Of a DNA stretch of 36,210 nt, positions 6,218-13,960 are shown in pieces; the stretch's first letter is position 1; each line of letters starts with the position of its first letter. Source of the DNA: a virus. The stretch spans positions 1-36,210 of the IMG/VR virus record IMGVR_UViG_3300047319_001290, one strand, 5' to 3'. Position numbers and translations under genes: made by a program. A model generated the notes under the pieces. That model was given only the letters and a program-made list of their open reading frames with translations. It made no database searches and was not told the DNA's origin.

Positions 6218-6679
6218 ATGGTCAAAGCTTGTAATGGAAAACCTGCTAAATATTCTGAGGAATTAGCTAGCGAAATATGTGAAACTATCATAAGTTCTGA
6301 ACTTGGTTTGATGCATCTTTGTAATGAAAATCCTCACTGGCCTCATCGCGCACAAATATTCAAATGGATAGCAAAATACCCAGAATTTGGCGACAAATAT
6401 CGTAAAGCAAAAGAACAACAAACACAAATTTGTTTCGAATATATGCATGAATTGATGAATGAACCACATGTATTTATCGATCCTGAAACTGGAATTCATG
6501 AAGTTGATTCTTCATTGTTAAGACTAAAATTAGATCACTTCAAATGGCATGTTGCAAAACTTAAACCTAAAGAATTCGGCGATACAAAACAACTAGAAAT
6601 TACCAATTCAGATATTGCCGATGATTCTAAACGTCGCTTACAGCAACAATTAGACGAAAAGAATAAGAAACCTTTCTAA
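6218..6679 (+). CDS. terS: Terminase small subunit (Sf6 gp1-like)
   Basis: DNA-recognition subunit of the packaging motor, 153 aa. It has the Sf6-type pattern: an N-terminal helix-turn-helix domain (YSEELASEICETI, then LMHLCNENPHWPHRAQIFKW), the typical YPEFGDKYRKAKEQQTQICFEYM helix, and LRLKLDHFKWHVAKLKPKEFGD before a charged tail. Small subunits of this type form a ring and feed DNA to the large subunit; related phages package by headful from circularly permuted concatemers. The large subunit lies 2.6 kb downstream in the same operon, an unusually wide separation filled by about ten tiny genes. The stop overlaps the next start (TAATG). Confidence 0.87.
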   Translation: MVKACNGKPAKYSEELASEICETIISSELGLMHLCNENPHWPHRAQIFKWIAKYPEFGDKYRKAKEQQTQICFEYMHELMNEPHVFIDPETGIHEVDSSLLRLKLDHFKWHVAKLKPKEFGDTKQLEITNSDIADDSKRRLQQQLDEKNKKPF

Positions 6680-6882
6680 TGGATAATGAATCTTTGCTCG
6701 ATAAAAATCTTATAAACGTATTAAATAAAATAAATACTCGGTTAAATGCCTACTATGGAATGGATGATTGCCCTGGTGGGCCACAATATCATAATGGCGC
6801 AACTTCTGAATTGATTATCTTGAAAGACTATATAAAAACCTTGGTTGACAAAACTAACAAACAAAACCCGCCAAGCCTCTAA
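6679..6882 (+). CDS. Hypothetical 67-aa protein
   Basis: Starts at the ATG overlapping the terminase small subunit stop, so probably translated by coupling. Sequence MDNESLLDKNLINVLNKINT is followed by a short GMDDCPGGPQYHNGATSEL stretch and a helical lysine-rich end. No recognisable motif or membrane segment. It could be a small accessory of packaging by position, but nothing in the sequence shows it. Confidence 0.6.
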   Translation: MDNESLLDKNLINVLNKINTRLNAYYGMDDCPGGPQYHNGATSELIILKDYIKTLVDKTNKQNPPSL

Positions 6883-6986
6883 ACTATGCTCAAACCGTGC
6901 GGGTTACTCAAATACGCAACCTTAGGCAATATGGTAACTACACTAGGCCCCGGTGTGCGTTAAGGGGCACAATTAAGGATTAATTA
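6883..6986 (+). promoter_or_regulatory. Non-coding spacer with GC hairpin
   Basis: About 100 bases with higher G+C than the surroundings. GCCCC (6947-6951) pairs with GGGGC (6964-6968). The loop and 3' side hold TGTGCGTTAAG (6954-6964), an 11-mer repeated at 17565-17575 in the scaffold leader. No U-tract follows, so it is not a simple terminator. A 25-codon frame (6886-6963) exists without a ribosome site. Confidence 0.45.
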
Positions 6987-7211
6987 ATGAAGTGGATAAA
7001 CGCAAAAGATACACCCCCTGATACTGATAACTATTATATTGTAAGACTAGCTTCTGATGAAGAAAACAGCGGTGATTTTATGTATTTAGGATTATGGTAC
7101 TCTAATGCTAATGCTAATGCTAATGCTAATGGTTCGTGGAGTATAGATGGCAAGAACTTAAAAGGCGGGTGGAAAATAACGCATTATATTAAACCTGATA
7201 AAATAGAATGA
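6987..7211 (+). CDS. DUF551-like small protein with NA repeat
   Basis: Product of 74 aa. MKWINAKDTPPDTDNYYIVR and the end WKITHYIKPDKIE follow the DUF551 pattern (WI...P near the start, a valine-rich strand, tHW/Y..P near the end), a widespread phage accessory family of unknown function. A run of Asn-Ala dipeptides in the middle comes from a hexanucleotide repeat and is absent from ordinary members. AAGGA precedes the ATG. The stop overlaps the next start (ATGA). Confidence 0.65.
   Translation: MKWINAKDTPPDTDNYYIVRLASDEENSGDFMYLGLWYSNANANANANGSWSIDGKNLKGGWKITHYIKPDKIE
7103..7131 (+). repeat. Tandem hexanucleotide repeat (TAATGC)4
   Basis: Four complete TAATGC units (7103-7126) and a partial fifth (TAATG). 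They lie in frame and encode alternating Asn-Ala. Gain or loss of a unit would change protein length by two residues without shifting frame. Confidence 0.95.
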
Positions 7212-7360
7212 TAGATATCAACATAAAACTCTCAGACTGGAAAGCCCTTGATGCTATACAAACATTAATTAAACTATACAAAGCCGGTGAGGAAACAGAT
7301 TATGATACAATTATTGCCATTCGAGATGTTCTTAATAATTTTGGGTTTTTAGATGATTGA
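7208..7360 (+). CDS. Hypothetical 50-aa protein
   Basis: Short frame MIDINIKLSDWKALDAIQTL ... NNFGFLDD, overlapping its upstream neighbour by ATGA and the next gene by eight bases. Mostly helical and acidic. Tight overlaps on both sides, the same junction pattern as its neighbours, make it likely to be translated. Function unknown. Confidence 0.6.
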   Translation: MIDINIKLSDWKALDAIQTLIKLYKAGEETDYDTIIAIRDVLNNFGFLDD

Positions 7361-7688
7361 CCATGACTTATCTGCAATAACAGATGACCTTTATAAACTA
7401 GGTTATAATCATAAGCCCGTGCCATGCTCGCTGTTAGAATGGGGCGAGTTTATGAGAGATATAGAAAAGAGACGTGTAGCTTATGATAATGTTAACGGAG
7501 ATACAGTGTCCACTGTTTTCCTAGGGATTGATCATGGATTTGAGGATAAAAAGCTATTGTTTGAAACTATGATATTTAAAGCTAAAAGATCGTTAGACTA
7601 TTGCGAACGCTATTCTACATGGGATGAAGCGTTAGAAGGTCATAATAAGGCAATAGAATGGGTTAAAGATGGATGCAAAGATGATTGA
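7353..7688 (+). CDS. Conserved phage hypothetical protein (111 aa)
   Basis: The central motif VSTVFLGIDHGFEDKKLLFE followed by YCERYSTWDEALEGHNKAIE is a recurring signature in phage genomes (TVFLGIDH...LFETM...RY.TWdEA..GH). I recognise it as a conserved family of unknown function. It lies among small accessory genes ahead of the large terminase and overlaps both neighbours. No catalytic motif is evident. Confidence 0.75.
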   Translation: MIDHDLSAITDDLYKLGYNHKPVPCSLLEWGEFMRDIEKRRVAYDNVNGDTVSTVFLGIDHGFEDKKLLFETMIFKAKRSLDYCERYSTWDEALEGHNKAIEWVKDGCKDD

Positions 7689-8358
7689 CTACCATAAACT
7701 AAAACTTGCCTTAGAACTTGCTGAGACAGTCCGTTCTCAACAAGGTTTCATAGAATACGATTGCGATAATATTGACGATCTAATAGCCAAGCTATATGAA
7801 TTAACGAAACGTAAACTATGCAAATGTAGAAACATATTAAAACCTATGCGTTCGGTTTGTGATGATTGCATTGACAGGGCAGTTCTTAGTGTATCACCAA
7901 GGCATGAATATAAGGTTGGTCAAAATGTATGGTTTGTTAGAGGTCAATACACTAACTTTAAAGCAGAGATGTCTTTAATCAATTGCTTTGTAGACAATTA
8001 TATTAATTTTTGTGATAAAGATGGAATTGTTTATTATATTTTGCAGGAACACGTTTATCCATCCCGTGAAGAACTTATCGAAGCTCAAATAGAACATTGG
8101 CAGAAACTTATCAGGGATGATGATAATTTTGTACATTGTATGGTTTGCGGTCAGCCTTCATCACAAATAACAAAAGAATGTGGATGGAAGGCGCAAGATA
8201 TGAAAAATAATAGTAATTTCAGGGCATTTAAATATGAACCTAATCAAGAATGCAAGCATGAAAGCGATGGCACACTCCATGACCTTCGAGATGATGTTGC
8301 ATGGATGAATATTGTGCAAAAGTATAAATGCTCTAAGTGCGGAGATTTTTATAAGTGA
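7681..8358 (+). CDS. Cysteine-rich zinc-binding protein (225 aa)
   Basis: Start set at the ATG at 7681, which overlaps the previous stop in the same ATGATTGA context as the gene before; an ATG at 7669 is also possible. Cysteine/histidine clusters suggest two or three zinc sites: CKCRN...CDDC (about residues 47-62), CMVCGQ...CGW (about 153-167), and CKH...CSKCGDFY at the C-terminus. The middle has a beta-rich stretch, YKVGQNVWFVRGQY. It resembles a mosaic of small phage zinc-ribbon modules. Function unknown. Confidence 0.7.
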   Translation: MIDYHKLKLALELAETVRSQQGFIEYDCDNIDDLIAKLYELTKRKLCKCRNILKPMRSVCDDCIDRAVLSVSPRHEYKVGQNVWFVRGQYTNFKAEMSLINCFVDNYINFCDKDGIVYYILQEHVYPSREELIEAQIEHWQKLIRDDDNFVHCMVCGQPSSQITKECGWKAQDMKNNSNFRAFKYEPNQECKHESDGTLHDLRDDVAWMNIVQKYKCSKCGDFYK

Positions 8359-8522
8359 ATGAAAAAGAGATGTCTGCACATATAAAAGCACTAACGAAAG
8401 TTATAGAAAAACAAGCTGAATATGCAGAACAATTAATGAGAAGATTTTATACTATGGAGAGAAGTATAACTATATTGCAATTCAAATTAGCGAAGCTAGA
8501 AGGGATGAATCAAGATGAATGA
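8355..8522 (+). CDS. Small coiled-coil protein with GTG start (55 aa)
   Basis: GTG at 8355 overlaps the previous stop (GTGA), and the frame ends at TGA 8520-8522, eight bases into the next gene. The sequence VNEKEMSAHIKALTKVIEKQ and onward is a continuous amphipathic helix with heptad-like spacing, so a coiled coil is likely. No other motif. The unusual start is supported by two-sided overlap in a compact operon. Confidence 0.55.
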   Translation: MNEKEMSAHIKALTKVIEKQAEYAEQLMRRFYTMERSITILQFKLAKLEGMNQDE

Positions 8523-8703
8523 CTTCACAAAAGATGAACTGATTCAACTTAGCCACTTAGTAAGCTCTGTGCCATTGGATGATGTTTTATTGCTTTATAA
8601 AATACAATCCATGATAGATAACTATTGTGAACATAAAAATACTTATGAGGATTTAGATTATAATCCTACGCGCTGCAAAGATTGTAAGGAAATTGTGGAA
8701 TGA
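8515..8703 (+). CDS. Hypothetical 62-aa protein with C-terminal zinc motif
   Basis: MNDFTKDELIQLSHLVSSVP and onward, with CEHKNTYEDLDYNPTRCKDC near the C-terminus; the CxH...CxxC set could bind one zinc. The first half is helical. It overlaps both neighbours, with the stop reading ATGA into the next gene. Similar short proteins with a helical N-terminus and a C-terminal zinc knuckle are common in phage accessory operons. Confidence 0.65.
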   Translation: MNDFTKDELIQLSHLVSSVPLDDVLLLYKIQSMIDNYCEHKNTYEDLDYNPTRCKDCKEIVE

Positions 8704-8924
8704 TTGAATCGTTAAAAAAAGAATTAAATGATAATATGTGGTGGTATTTAGAGCTTTTTATAGGGAATCCTTTTTTTGGTAAACCTGTCTATTCTAAAGA
8801 GGAACAAGAGGTAATGAAAAATAGATGTAAGGAGTTAAAACTTAAAATATTTTTATTGGAGAACTATATTGCTCCCTCTTATGATGAAAAAAAATCAATT
8901 GATTGTGCAAATGAAAATATCTGA
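8700..8924 (+). CDS. Hypothetical 74-aa helical protein
   Basis: Begins MIESLKKELNDNMWWYLELF; two helical segments surround a GNPFFGKPVYSKEEQEV link. No cysteines in a zinc-type spacing and no membrane-length hydrophobic run. It starts in the ATGA overlap with the upstream gene and overlaps the following one by 14 bases. Function unknown. Confidence 0.6.
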   Translation: MIESLKKELNDNMWWYLELFIGNPFFGKPVYSKEEQEVMKNRCKELKLKIFLLENYIAPSYDEKKSIDCANENI

Positions 8925-9066
8925 AAAACAAATAATGCAGTTGATACAAATAGCACAAACTTATCTTAATAGAAATGACCTTTCTGATAATAATAGAACT
9001 GCTATTGGTCAATTGTTAATAGATATTGTTAAACAACAATCCGATGAACTAAAAGATATAGAATAA
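8911..9066 (+). CDS. Conserved small phage protein (51 aa)
   Basis: Start placed at 8911 (MKISEKQIMQLIQIAQTYLN), since this N-terminus and the C-terminal LLIDIVKQQSDELKDIE match a recurring short phage family. Upstream in-frame starts at 8869 and 8881 exist, but none has a ribosome site. Wholly helical. The lack of a Shine-Dalgarno sequence suggests coupling to the overlapping upstream gene. Function unknown. Confidence 0.6.
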   Translation: MKISEKQIMQLIQIAQTYLNRNDLSDNNRTAIGQLLIDIVKQQSDELKDIE

Positions 9067-9120
9067 TGACAATCGAAGAGTTTGTAAAGATCGTGGATTA
9101 ACTAAAAAGTTTAGGAAAGG

Positions 9121-9342
9121 ATGAATAAAATCATGAGCACCTACCTTGACAAAACATTCTGTGCCTCACCCAATTGCCAAAACGACTGCGGGCGTCGCAT
9201 GACTCTTGAAGAACACGAACGGTTGATATATCTTAATGACAAAGAAGTATGTTATGGCTATTTTTGTGGATTACCTGATACTATTGATCAAGATTTCTCA
9301 CCTTTTATACAAATAAATAATGTCAAAAGAACTACAAAATAA
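9121..9342 (+). CDS. Cysteine-rich small protein upstream of terminase
   Basis: Product of 73 aa from 9121 (69 aa from the alternative ATG at 9133; AGGAAAGG serves either). CASPNCQNDCGRRMT and a later CYGYFC place four to five cysteines within about 35 residues, probably one zinc site. The short pattern YLDKTFCASPNCQNDCGR is familiar from phage accessory proteins. It overlaps the large terminase gene by 23 bases. Function unknown. Confidence 0.65.
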   Translation: MNKIMSTYLDKTFCASPNCQNDCGRRMTLEEHERLIYLNDKEVCYGYFCGLPDTIDQDFSPFIQINNVKRTTK

Positions 9343-10864
9343 CGACGTAGCATCCCAATTAAGAGGTAGTTTTCTAGCCTTCACCGAATTCTTTTATCCA
9401 CTTTTAACCGGCAGAAAGTTTATAGTTTCTCAACCAATAGGCCGAGAATCGCATCATATTATCATAGCACGTGCTTTATCATCTGCGTCACGTTTAGAAA
9501 TACCTAACCATAAACTACTTATTAACGTATCTCCCGGCTCAGGTAAGTCAACACTATTAGCTATGTGGGTGGCATGGACTCTAGCGACATATCCTGATTC
9601 AAGATACTTATACATATCCTATTCCAAAGTTTTGGCCGCAAAACACACAGAAACAATTAAGCGTATAATGCAATTACAACATTACCAATTCCTATTTAAT
9701 GTGAGAATTCGCCATGACTCAAAAGCTAGAGAATATTTTCAGACAACAAATGGAGGTGCTGTCGCAGCTTTTGGCTCGGGAGGTGCAATCACTGGGCAAG
9801 ATGCTGGACTCCCCGGCCTTGAACGATTCTCAGGTGCAGTCATTATTGATGATGCACACAAACCAGATGAAGTACATAGTGACACAATTAGACAATCAGT
9901 TATCGACAATTACCGAGAAACAATCCAACAGCGAGCGCGGGGAATCAACGTGCCATTCATATTCATTGGACAGCGCTTGCATGAAGACGATCTCGGGGCT
10001 TACCTAATCTCTGGCAAGGATGGTTATGAGTGGCACCATGTAATACTCAAAAGCATAGACGATGCTGGTAATGCTTTATATCCAGAGGTTGACCCGCTAT
10101 CTAAATTACTTAAGAAACAAGAGACCGACCCTTATGTTTTCGCATCTCAGTACCAACAAGACCCAATACCTGCAGGTGGTGCATTATTTAAGCCTGAATG
10201 GTTCGTTATGCTCGATGATGAACCTGATATATTATACAGCTTTATTACTTGTGATACTGCTGAGACCTCCAAGAGCTATAATGATGCGACTGTTTTTAGT
10301 TTCTTTGGCATTTATAACATTGACTCTTACGGGGTATCAACTGGGCAGTATGGACTTCACTGGATTGACACATTGGAATGTCGTATCGAACCAAAAGACC
10401 TAAAGCCCACATTTTTGGAGTTTTGGTCACAGTGCATGCGTTATCAAAAACCTCCACAAATGGTTGCTATCGAGAAGAAATCCACTGGTGGTACTTTACT
10501 TAGCCTGCTAGATGAAATACGCACTATTCGCACCACAGATATTCCTAGGACGCGTGAGCAAGGTAATAAGACAAAGAGATTTCTAGCCGTACAACCTTAT
10601 ATAGCTGAGCGTAGAGTGTCATTCCCAGCAATGGGGAGGCATGTTAAATTATGTTTGGATCATATGTCTAAGATCACTGCTAACGAAACGCACAGGTGGG
10701 ACGATATTTGTGACACTTGCGCAGATGCTATACGGATTGCGCTTATTGAGAAAACCTTAATATCAGCAACTGTCAACGCAACAAATTATAACGATATTGC
10801 AAAGTCAGTTACAAGCACACAAAATAAAATTAATAGATTAAGGAAATCTGCTTATGTTAGATGA
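9320..10864 (+). CDS. terL: Terminase large subunit
   Basis: ATP-driven packaging motor and headful nuclease, 514 aa. The ATPase domain has Walker A SPGSGKST (71-78), Walker B VIIDD (174-178) with a DD pair, and the coupling-type motif FIFIGQRLHEDDL. QYQQDPIPAGGALFKPEWF marks the linker to the nuclease domain. That RNase H-like domain shows TCDTAE with D312, a middle KSTGG motif, and RWDDICDTCADA with D461/D462 near the C-terminus. All expected residues are present. It overlaps genes on both sides (9320-9342 and 10854-10864). The overall order follows P22/Sf6 relatives. Confidence 0.95.
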   Translation: MSKELQNNDVASQLRGSFLAFTEFFYPLLTGRKFIVSQPIGRESHHIIIARALSSASRLEIPNHKLLINVSPGSGKSTLLAMWVAWTLATYPDSRYLYISYSKVLAAKHTETIKRIMQLQHYQFLFNVRIRHDSKAREYFQTTNGGAVAAFGSGGAITGQDAGLPGLERFSGAVIIDDAHKPDEVHSDTIRQSVIDNYRETIQQRARGINVPFIFIGQRLHEDDLGAYLISGKDGYEWHHVILKSIDDAGNALYPEVDPLSKLLKKQETDPYVFASQYQQDPIPAGGALFKPEWFVMLDDEPDILYSFITCDTAETSKSYNDATVFSFFGIYNIDSYGVSTGQYGLHWIDTLECRIEPKDLKPTFLEFWSQCMRYQKPPQMVAIEKKSTGGTLLSLLDEIRTIRTTDIPRTREQGNKTKRFLAVQPYIAERRVSFPAMGRHVKLCLDHMSKITANETHRWDDICDTCADAIRIALIEKTLISATVNATNYNDIAKSVTSTQNKINRLRKSAYVR

Positions 10865-11144
10865 TGATAAAATAGGAGCATTAAGAATTTCTGATGTAAA
10901 AAAAATGACAGATTTAGTGAATGAATTTATTGAGAAATTTATAAATTTGGCAAATCCTAAAGAATATGAGAAAGACATAGAAATGTTTTGTCAATTACGT
11001 ATTACTGGGCCTGCGATGATTGCTTCAACTGTGTTAGATAAATTATCAGGAACATTTCATCTAGATAGAAAAACTTTATTGAATAAATATATGGAAAAAG
11101 TTGAATTGGGATTGAAGTGGGTGGACTACAGAAATGAAAAATAA
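10854..11144 (+). CDS. Hypothetical 96-aa protein after terminase
   Basis: Starts inside the end of terL (11-base overlap). MLDDDKIGALRISDVKKMTD is followed by a helical acidic sequence with a hydrophobic patch (RITGPAMIASTVLDKLSGTF). No known domain was recognised. Between terL and the portal gene one often finds small accessory proteins; nothing specific can be said. Confidence 0.65.
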   Translation: MLDDDKIGALRISDVKKMTDLVNEFIEKFINLANPKEYEKDIEMFCQLRITGPAMIASTVLDKLSGTFHLDRKTLLNKYMEKVELGLKWVDYRNEK

Positions 11145-11354
11145 AAGATTCCGGGCTTTAATGCCATGGTATACGATTTGTACAAGAAACTTGGAGAATA
11201 ATAAGGTCCGATAATCAAAGTAATCAGACTTAGTGATAATTATGATTCTTAAAAAGCATTAAATAAAATCATTTTTACGAAAAGGCTTATAACAGAGAAC
11301 AAAATGAGTTAAAATGTCAAGAACATTCTAAAAAGTTTTAATAAAATTTTACCT
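11145..11354 (+). other. A+T-rich spacer before portal
   Basis: About 210 bases with no convincing gene: only frames of a few codons and a 26-codon frame from 11134 without a ribosome site. It includes ATCATTTTTA near 11268, which resembles the core of the two operators, but the similarity is short. A promoter here is possible, though no clear -35/-10 pair was found. Confidence 0.35.
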
Positions 11355-11373
11355 ACGTGATAAGGATATCCGT
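11355..11373 (+). promoter_or_regulatory. Hairpin with apical Shine-Dalgarno before portal
   Basis: ACG-(T)-GATA (11355-11362) pairs with TATC-CGT (11367-11373), leaving AGGA (11363-11366) as the tetraloop: seven pairs with one bulged T. The portal ATG follows at 11376. One of a set of similar leaders in this genome. Confidence 0.6.
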
Positions 11374-11375
11374 AA

Positions 11376-13487
11376 ATGGTTGAAATTGCAAAACGCTATC
11401 AAGATAATCTTGCTCGCATTAAGAAAACCGTACGAAATGCGCATGATTATTTCCGAGATAACTACGATCGTTATAATGAATTTCGCAAATTCGTCTTTGA
11501 TTCATCCCTAACCAATGATGAAATCACACTACTTATGACCATGGGAAGGCCCCAGCTTGAATTCAACGTACTTGAAGCTTATCTTAGCCGACTCCTTGGT
11601 GAATTCTCAAAGCAAGAACCTGATATTGAAGTCAATGCCTATGATGAGGACCAAGCCGATCCTGTTACTATAAAAGTTGTTCAACAACACCTAAAGCATG
11701 TGCTTATGGATGCTGATAATGAGCATCTACGCTATGAGGTTTATAAGGACTTACTCTCAGGCGGCTTCTCAACCGTCAAAGCATACACAGAATATGAACA
11801 CCCAATGTCCATGAATCAGGTGATTAAATTCTCAAAATGCGAACCAACACTTACAGGATTTGACAAACTTGCAAGGTTTTCTCATAAGGGTGATGGTCAA
11901 TTTTGTTTTGAACTATTCCCACAAAGCAAGGATGAGTTCTTATCAGAATACCCAGATACGCCAATTAACACTCTAAGTTTTCGCCGTGACTTTGCAGGAT
12001 TTAACTGGTCATACCTTAATGACAATTCACAAATTGTAGTCGTTGCGGATTTCTATGAGAAGAAGCGCAAAGAGGAAACTATTGTACAAGTGCGCGACGG
12101 TAAGGTAATGACACAATCCAAATATCGTAAAATGATTGATGAATGGGATGATATTACAGTTCCACCATCAATTGTTGGCAAACCACGCAAAACCCATATT
12201 GACAGAATTGAGCGTTATAGGCTTATAGAAAATCAAGTCTTAGAGCATGAAGTAACTGACTTCTCATACCTACCTATAGTCTTTATTGACGGCAATTCGT
12301 TAATGATTAAGACTCCAACCAATGGCAATATCAGACAGGTAACAAGACCATATGTCTATCATGCAAAAGGTGCGCAAAGGCTTAAGAACTATGCGGGTAT
12401 TTCATTGGCGAATGAAATTGAGAATACGGTCCAGCATAAATTCATGGTGGCAAAAGAGGCCCTTCCAAAAGAAGAAGAATTTTTGGATGCTTACAAGGAT
12501 GTTCAAAAGGCTTCCACTCTTGTTTACAACTCTGTGCACGAATCTAATCCTGAAATGCCTATTAGCAATCCCATACGTGAGGTCAATAGAATTCCAGCGC
12601 CGCCTGAAATATCACAAGCGTTCACGGGTTCAGATTCGCTCATCCAAAACGTATTGGGTTCGTATGATGCAAGCCTTGGTATTAATAACAATCAGCTATC
12701 TGGTATTGCAATCGTCGAAGGAGCCTCTCAATCTAATGCTACTGCTATGCCTTATATTGTTGGTTGCTTGCAGGGCTTCCAAAGACTAGCGCAAATCTAT
12801 GTAGATTTAATGCCTAAATATATGGTTACACCTCGTACAATCCCCATACGTGATGAGGAAGGAAAGCGCCAATATGTAAAGATTAATCAAGAGCAAGGAA
12901 TGCCGATGGACTTTGATACCAATGTATTGAACGTGGTATTAAAGGCAGGAGCAAGCTTCCAGGTACAGAAATCGCGCACTATCATGATGGTCAAAGAGAT
13001 GATGGGCATGTCACCTCTCTTTGGGCAATTCATGGCTGAGAAGGGATTGAATTTCATACTTGATAACATGGATGGCAAGGGAATTGAAGAGCTTAAAGCT
13101 CTAACAAAAGAATGGGTAGAACAATACCAGCAAGAGAAGCAGCAAGCAATGCAGGCACAGCAACAACAATCCCAACAAAATCCTGCGGCTATGAAAATGC
13201 AGATGGATATGGCCAAGATGCAGCAATCCCAGCAAAAGGATCAGATGAAATTCCAAGTTGATATGGCAAAACTTCAACAGGATGAGAAAAAGATTATGGC
13301 GGACTTACACCTAGGTTCAGAGTCGGCAAATGTGCAAATGGTAAAGGCATTAACAGAGCGCTTTGCAAAGCAAGTGGATTTACAACTTAAAGGGCACGAT
13401 CAAAGTCACCGCCATGGCAAAGAAGTTATAGAAACGCATCATAAGATTAAGAGCGATCATGAAAAGCACAGAGCAACTACACATTAA
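11376..13487 (+). CDS. Portal protein (P22 gp1-like)
   Basis: Twelve-subunit ring at the capsid vertex through which DNA enters and leaves. It has 703 aa, near the 725 of P22 gp1. Family features include an N-terminal helical region (RIKKTVRNAHDYFRDNYDRY), RPQLEFNVLEAYLSRLLGEFSKQEPDI, the long central stem and wing domains, and YAGISLANEIENTVQHKFMV. The last 100 residues are low-complexity Gln/Met/Lys helices (QAQQQQSQQNPAAMKMQMDM) suited to the barrel that projects inward in P22, ending in a His-rich tail (KGHDQSHRHGKEV). The next gene starts 29 bases before its stop. Confidence 0.92.
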   Translation: MVEIAKRYQDNLARIKKTVRNAHDYFRDNYDRYNEFRKFVFDSSLTNDEITLLMTMGRPQLEFNVLEAYLSRLLGEFSKQEPDIEVNAYDEDQADPVTIKVVQQHLKHVLMDADNEHLRYEVYKDLLSGGFSTVKAYTEYEHPMSMNQVIKFSKCEPTLTGFDKLARFSHKGDGQFCFELFPQSKDEFLSEYPDTPINTLSFRRDFAGFNWSYLNDNSQIVVVADFYEKKRKEETIVQVRDGKVMTQSKYRKMIDEWDDITVPPSIVGKPRKTHIDRIERYRLIENQVLEHEVTDFSYLPIVFIDGNSLMIKTPTNGNIRQVTRPYVYHAKGAQRLKNYAGISLANEIENTVQHKFMVAKEALPKEEEFLDAYKDVQKASTLVYNSVHESNPEMPISNPIREVNRIPAPPEISQAFTGSDSLIQNVLGSYDASLGINNNQLSGIAIVEGASQSNATAMPYIVGCLQGFQRLAQIYVDLMPKYMVTPRTIPIRDEEGKRQYVKINQEQGMPMDFDTNVLNVVLKAGASFQVQKSRTIMMVKEMMGMSPLFGQFMAEKGLNFILDNMDGKGIEELKALTKEWVEQYQQEKQQAMQAQQQQSQQNPAAMKMQMDMAKMQQSQQKDQMKFQVDMAKLQQDEKKIMADLHLGSESANVQMVKALTERFAKQVDLQLKGHDQSHRHGKEVIETHHKIKSDHEKHRATTH

Positions 13488-13635
13488 CGGTATTGATATG
13501 TTTAAAAATGGTATGGAAGAAATTACCTTTAAACAATTTGTTGAAGAAATTTTAAACGTGCCATTTGAGGAAGTGTACAAAGATAACTTAAAAGAGGCCC
13601 TTGAGAATTATGGACAAGAAAGTAACCTGGAATGA
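13459..13635 (+). CDS. Hypothetical 58-aa protein
   Basis: MKSTEQLHINGIDMFKNGME and onward, acidic with a helical C-terminus (EEILNVPFEEVYKDNLKEAL). It overlaps the end of the portal gene by 29 bases and the next gene by 26. No ribosome site is visible, so expression would rely on coupling. Function unknown; one of several tiny proteins between portal and scaffold. Confidence 0.5.
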   Translation: MKSTEQLHINGIDMFKNGMEEITFKQFVEEILNVPFEEVYKDNLKEALENYGQESNLE

Positions 13636-13783
13636 CTTGCACAATGCCACCTTCAAAGAGCTTAAAGAGACGTATAAGCTTACGGATAGGGCATTAGAGA
13701 ATCAGGTCCAAAAACATTTGGATGGTGCTAATGCGGGCGAGAAAAGCCAGATGTATAAAATTGTTTGGGATAAGAGGAAATAA
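13610..13783 (+). CDS. Hypothetical 57-aa basic protein
   Basis: Start set at ATG 13610 (MDKKVTWNDLHNATFKELKE); an in-frame TTG lies three codons earlier. The sequence is helical and basic, ending NAGEKSQMYKIVWDKRK. AAGAGG lies upstream at a long spacing. It sits in a run of small lysine-rich genes between portal and scaffold, typical of this phage group. Function unknown. Confidence 0.6.
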   Translation: MDKKVTWNDLHNATFKELKETYKLTDRALENQVQKHLDGANAGEKSQMYKIVWDKRK

Positions 13784-13784
13784 A

Positions 13785-13937
13785 ATGCCACTTAAAAAAG
13801 GTGCTAAACCAGGAAGTTCAGGCTTCAAAGATAACATTAGAGCAGAGATTGCAGCCGGCAAGCCACAGAAGCAGGCGGTTGCGATTGCCTATTCAGAATC
13901 TGGCGAAAAGAAGAAAGGCAAGAAAAAGAAAAGATAA
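13785..13937 (+). CDS. Small lysine-rich conserved protein (50 aa)
   Basis: Begins MPLKKGAKPGSSGFKDNIRA and contains GKPQKQAVAIAYSES before a polylysine tail. I recognise the pattern (MPLKKG...NI..E...GKPQKQAVAIA...KKK) as a short family found in many podovirus genomes near the portal gene, with no known role. AAGAGGAAATAAA precedes the ATG, which was chosen because upstream in-frame sequence does not match the family. Confidence 0.75.
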   Translation: MPLKKGAKPGSSGFKDNIRAEIAAGKPQKQAVAIAYSESGEKKKGKKKKR

Positions 13938-13960
13938 CTAAACCCGACAAGGAGCGTCAA

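Noticed and set aside
9066-9101. An 11-codon frame (MTIEEFVKIVD) followed in frame, after one stop, by LKSLGKDE
   Set aside because: Could be a decayed small gene, but it is too short to separate from chance; left out of the gene list.
11267-11290. Third operator site (ATCATTTTTA) before the portal gene
   Set aside because: Only a ten-base match in A+T-rich DNA without the following CATT and TTTAG elements or a clear promoter.
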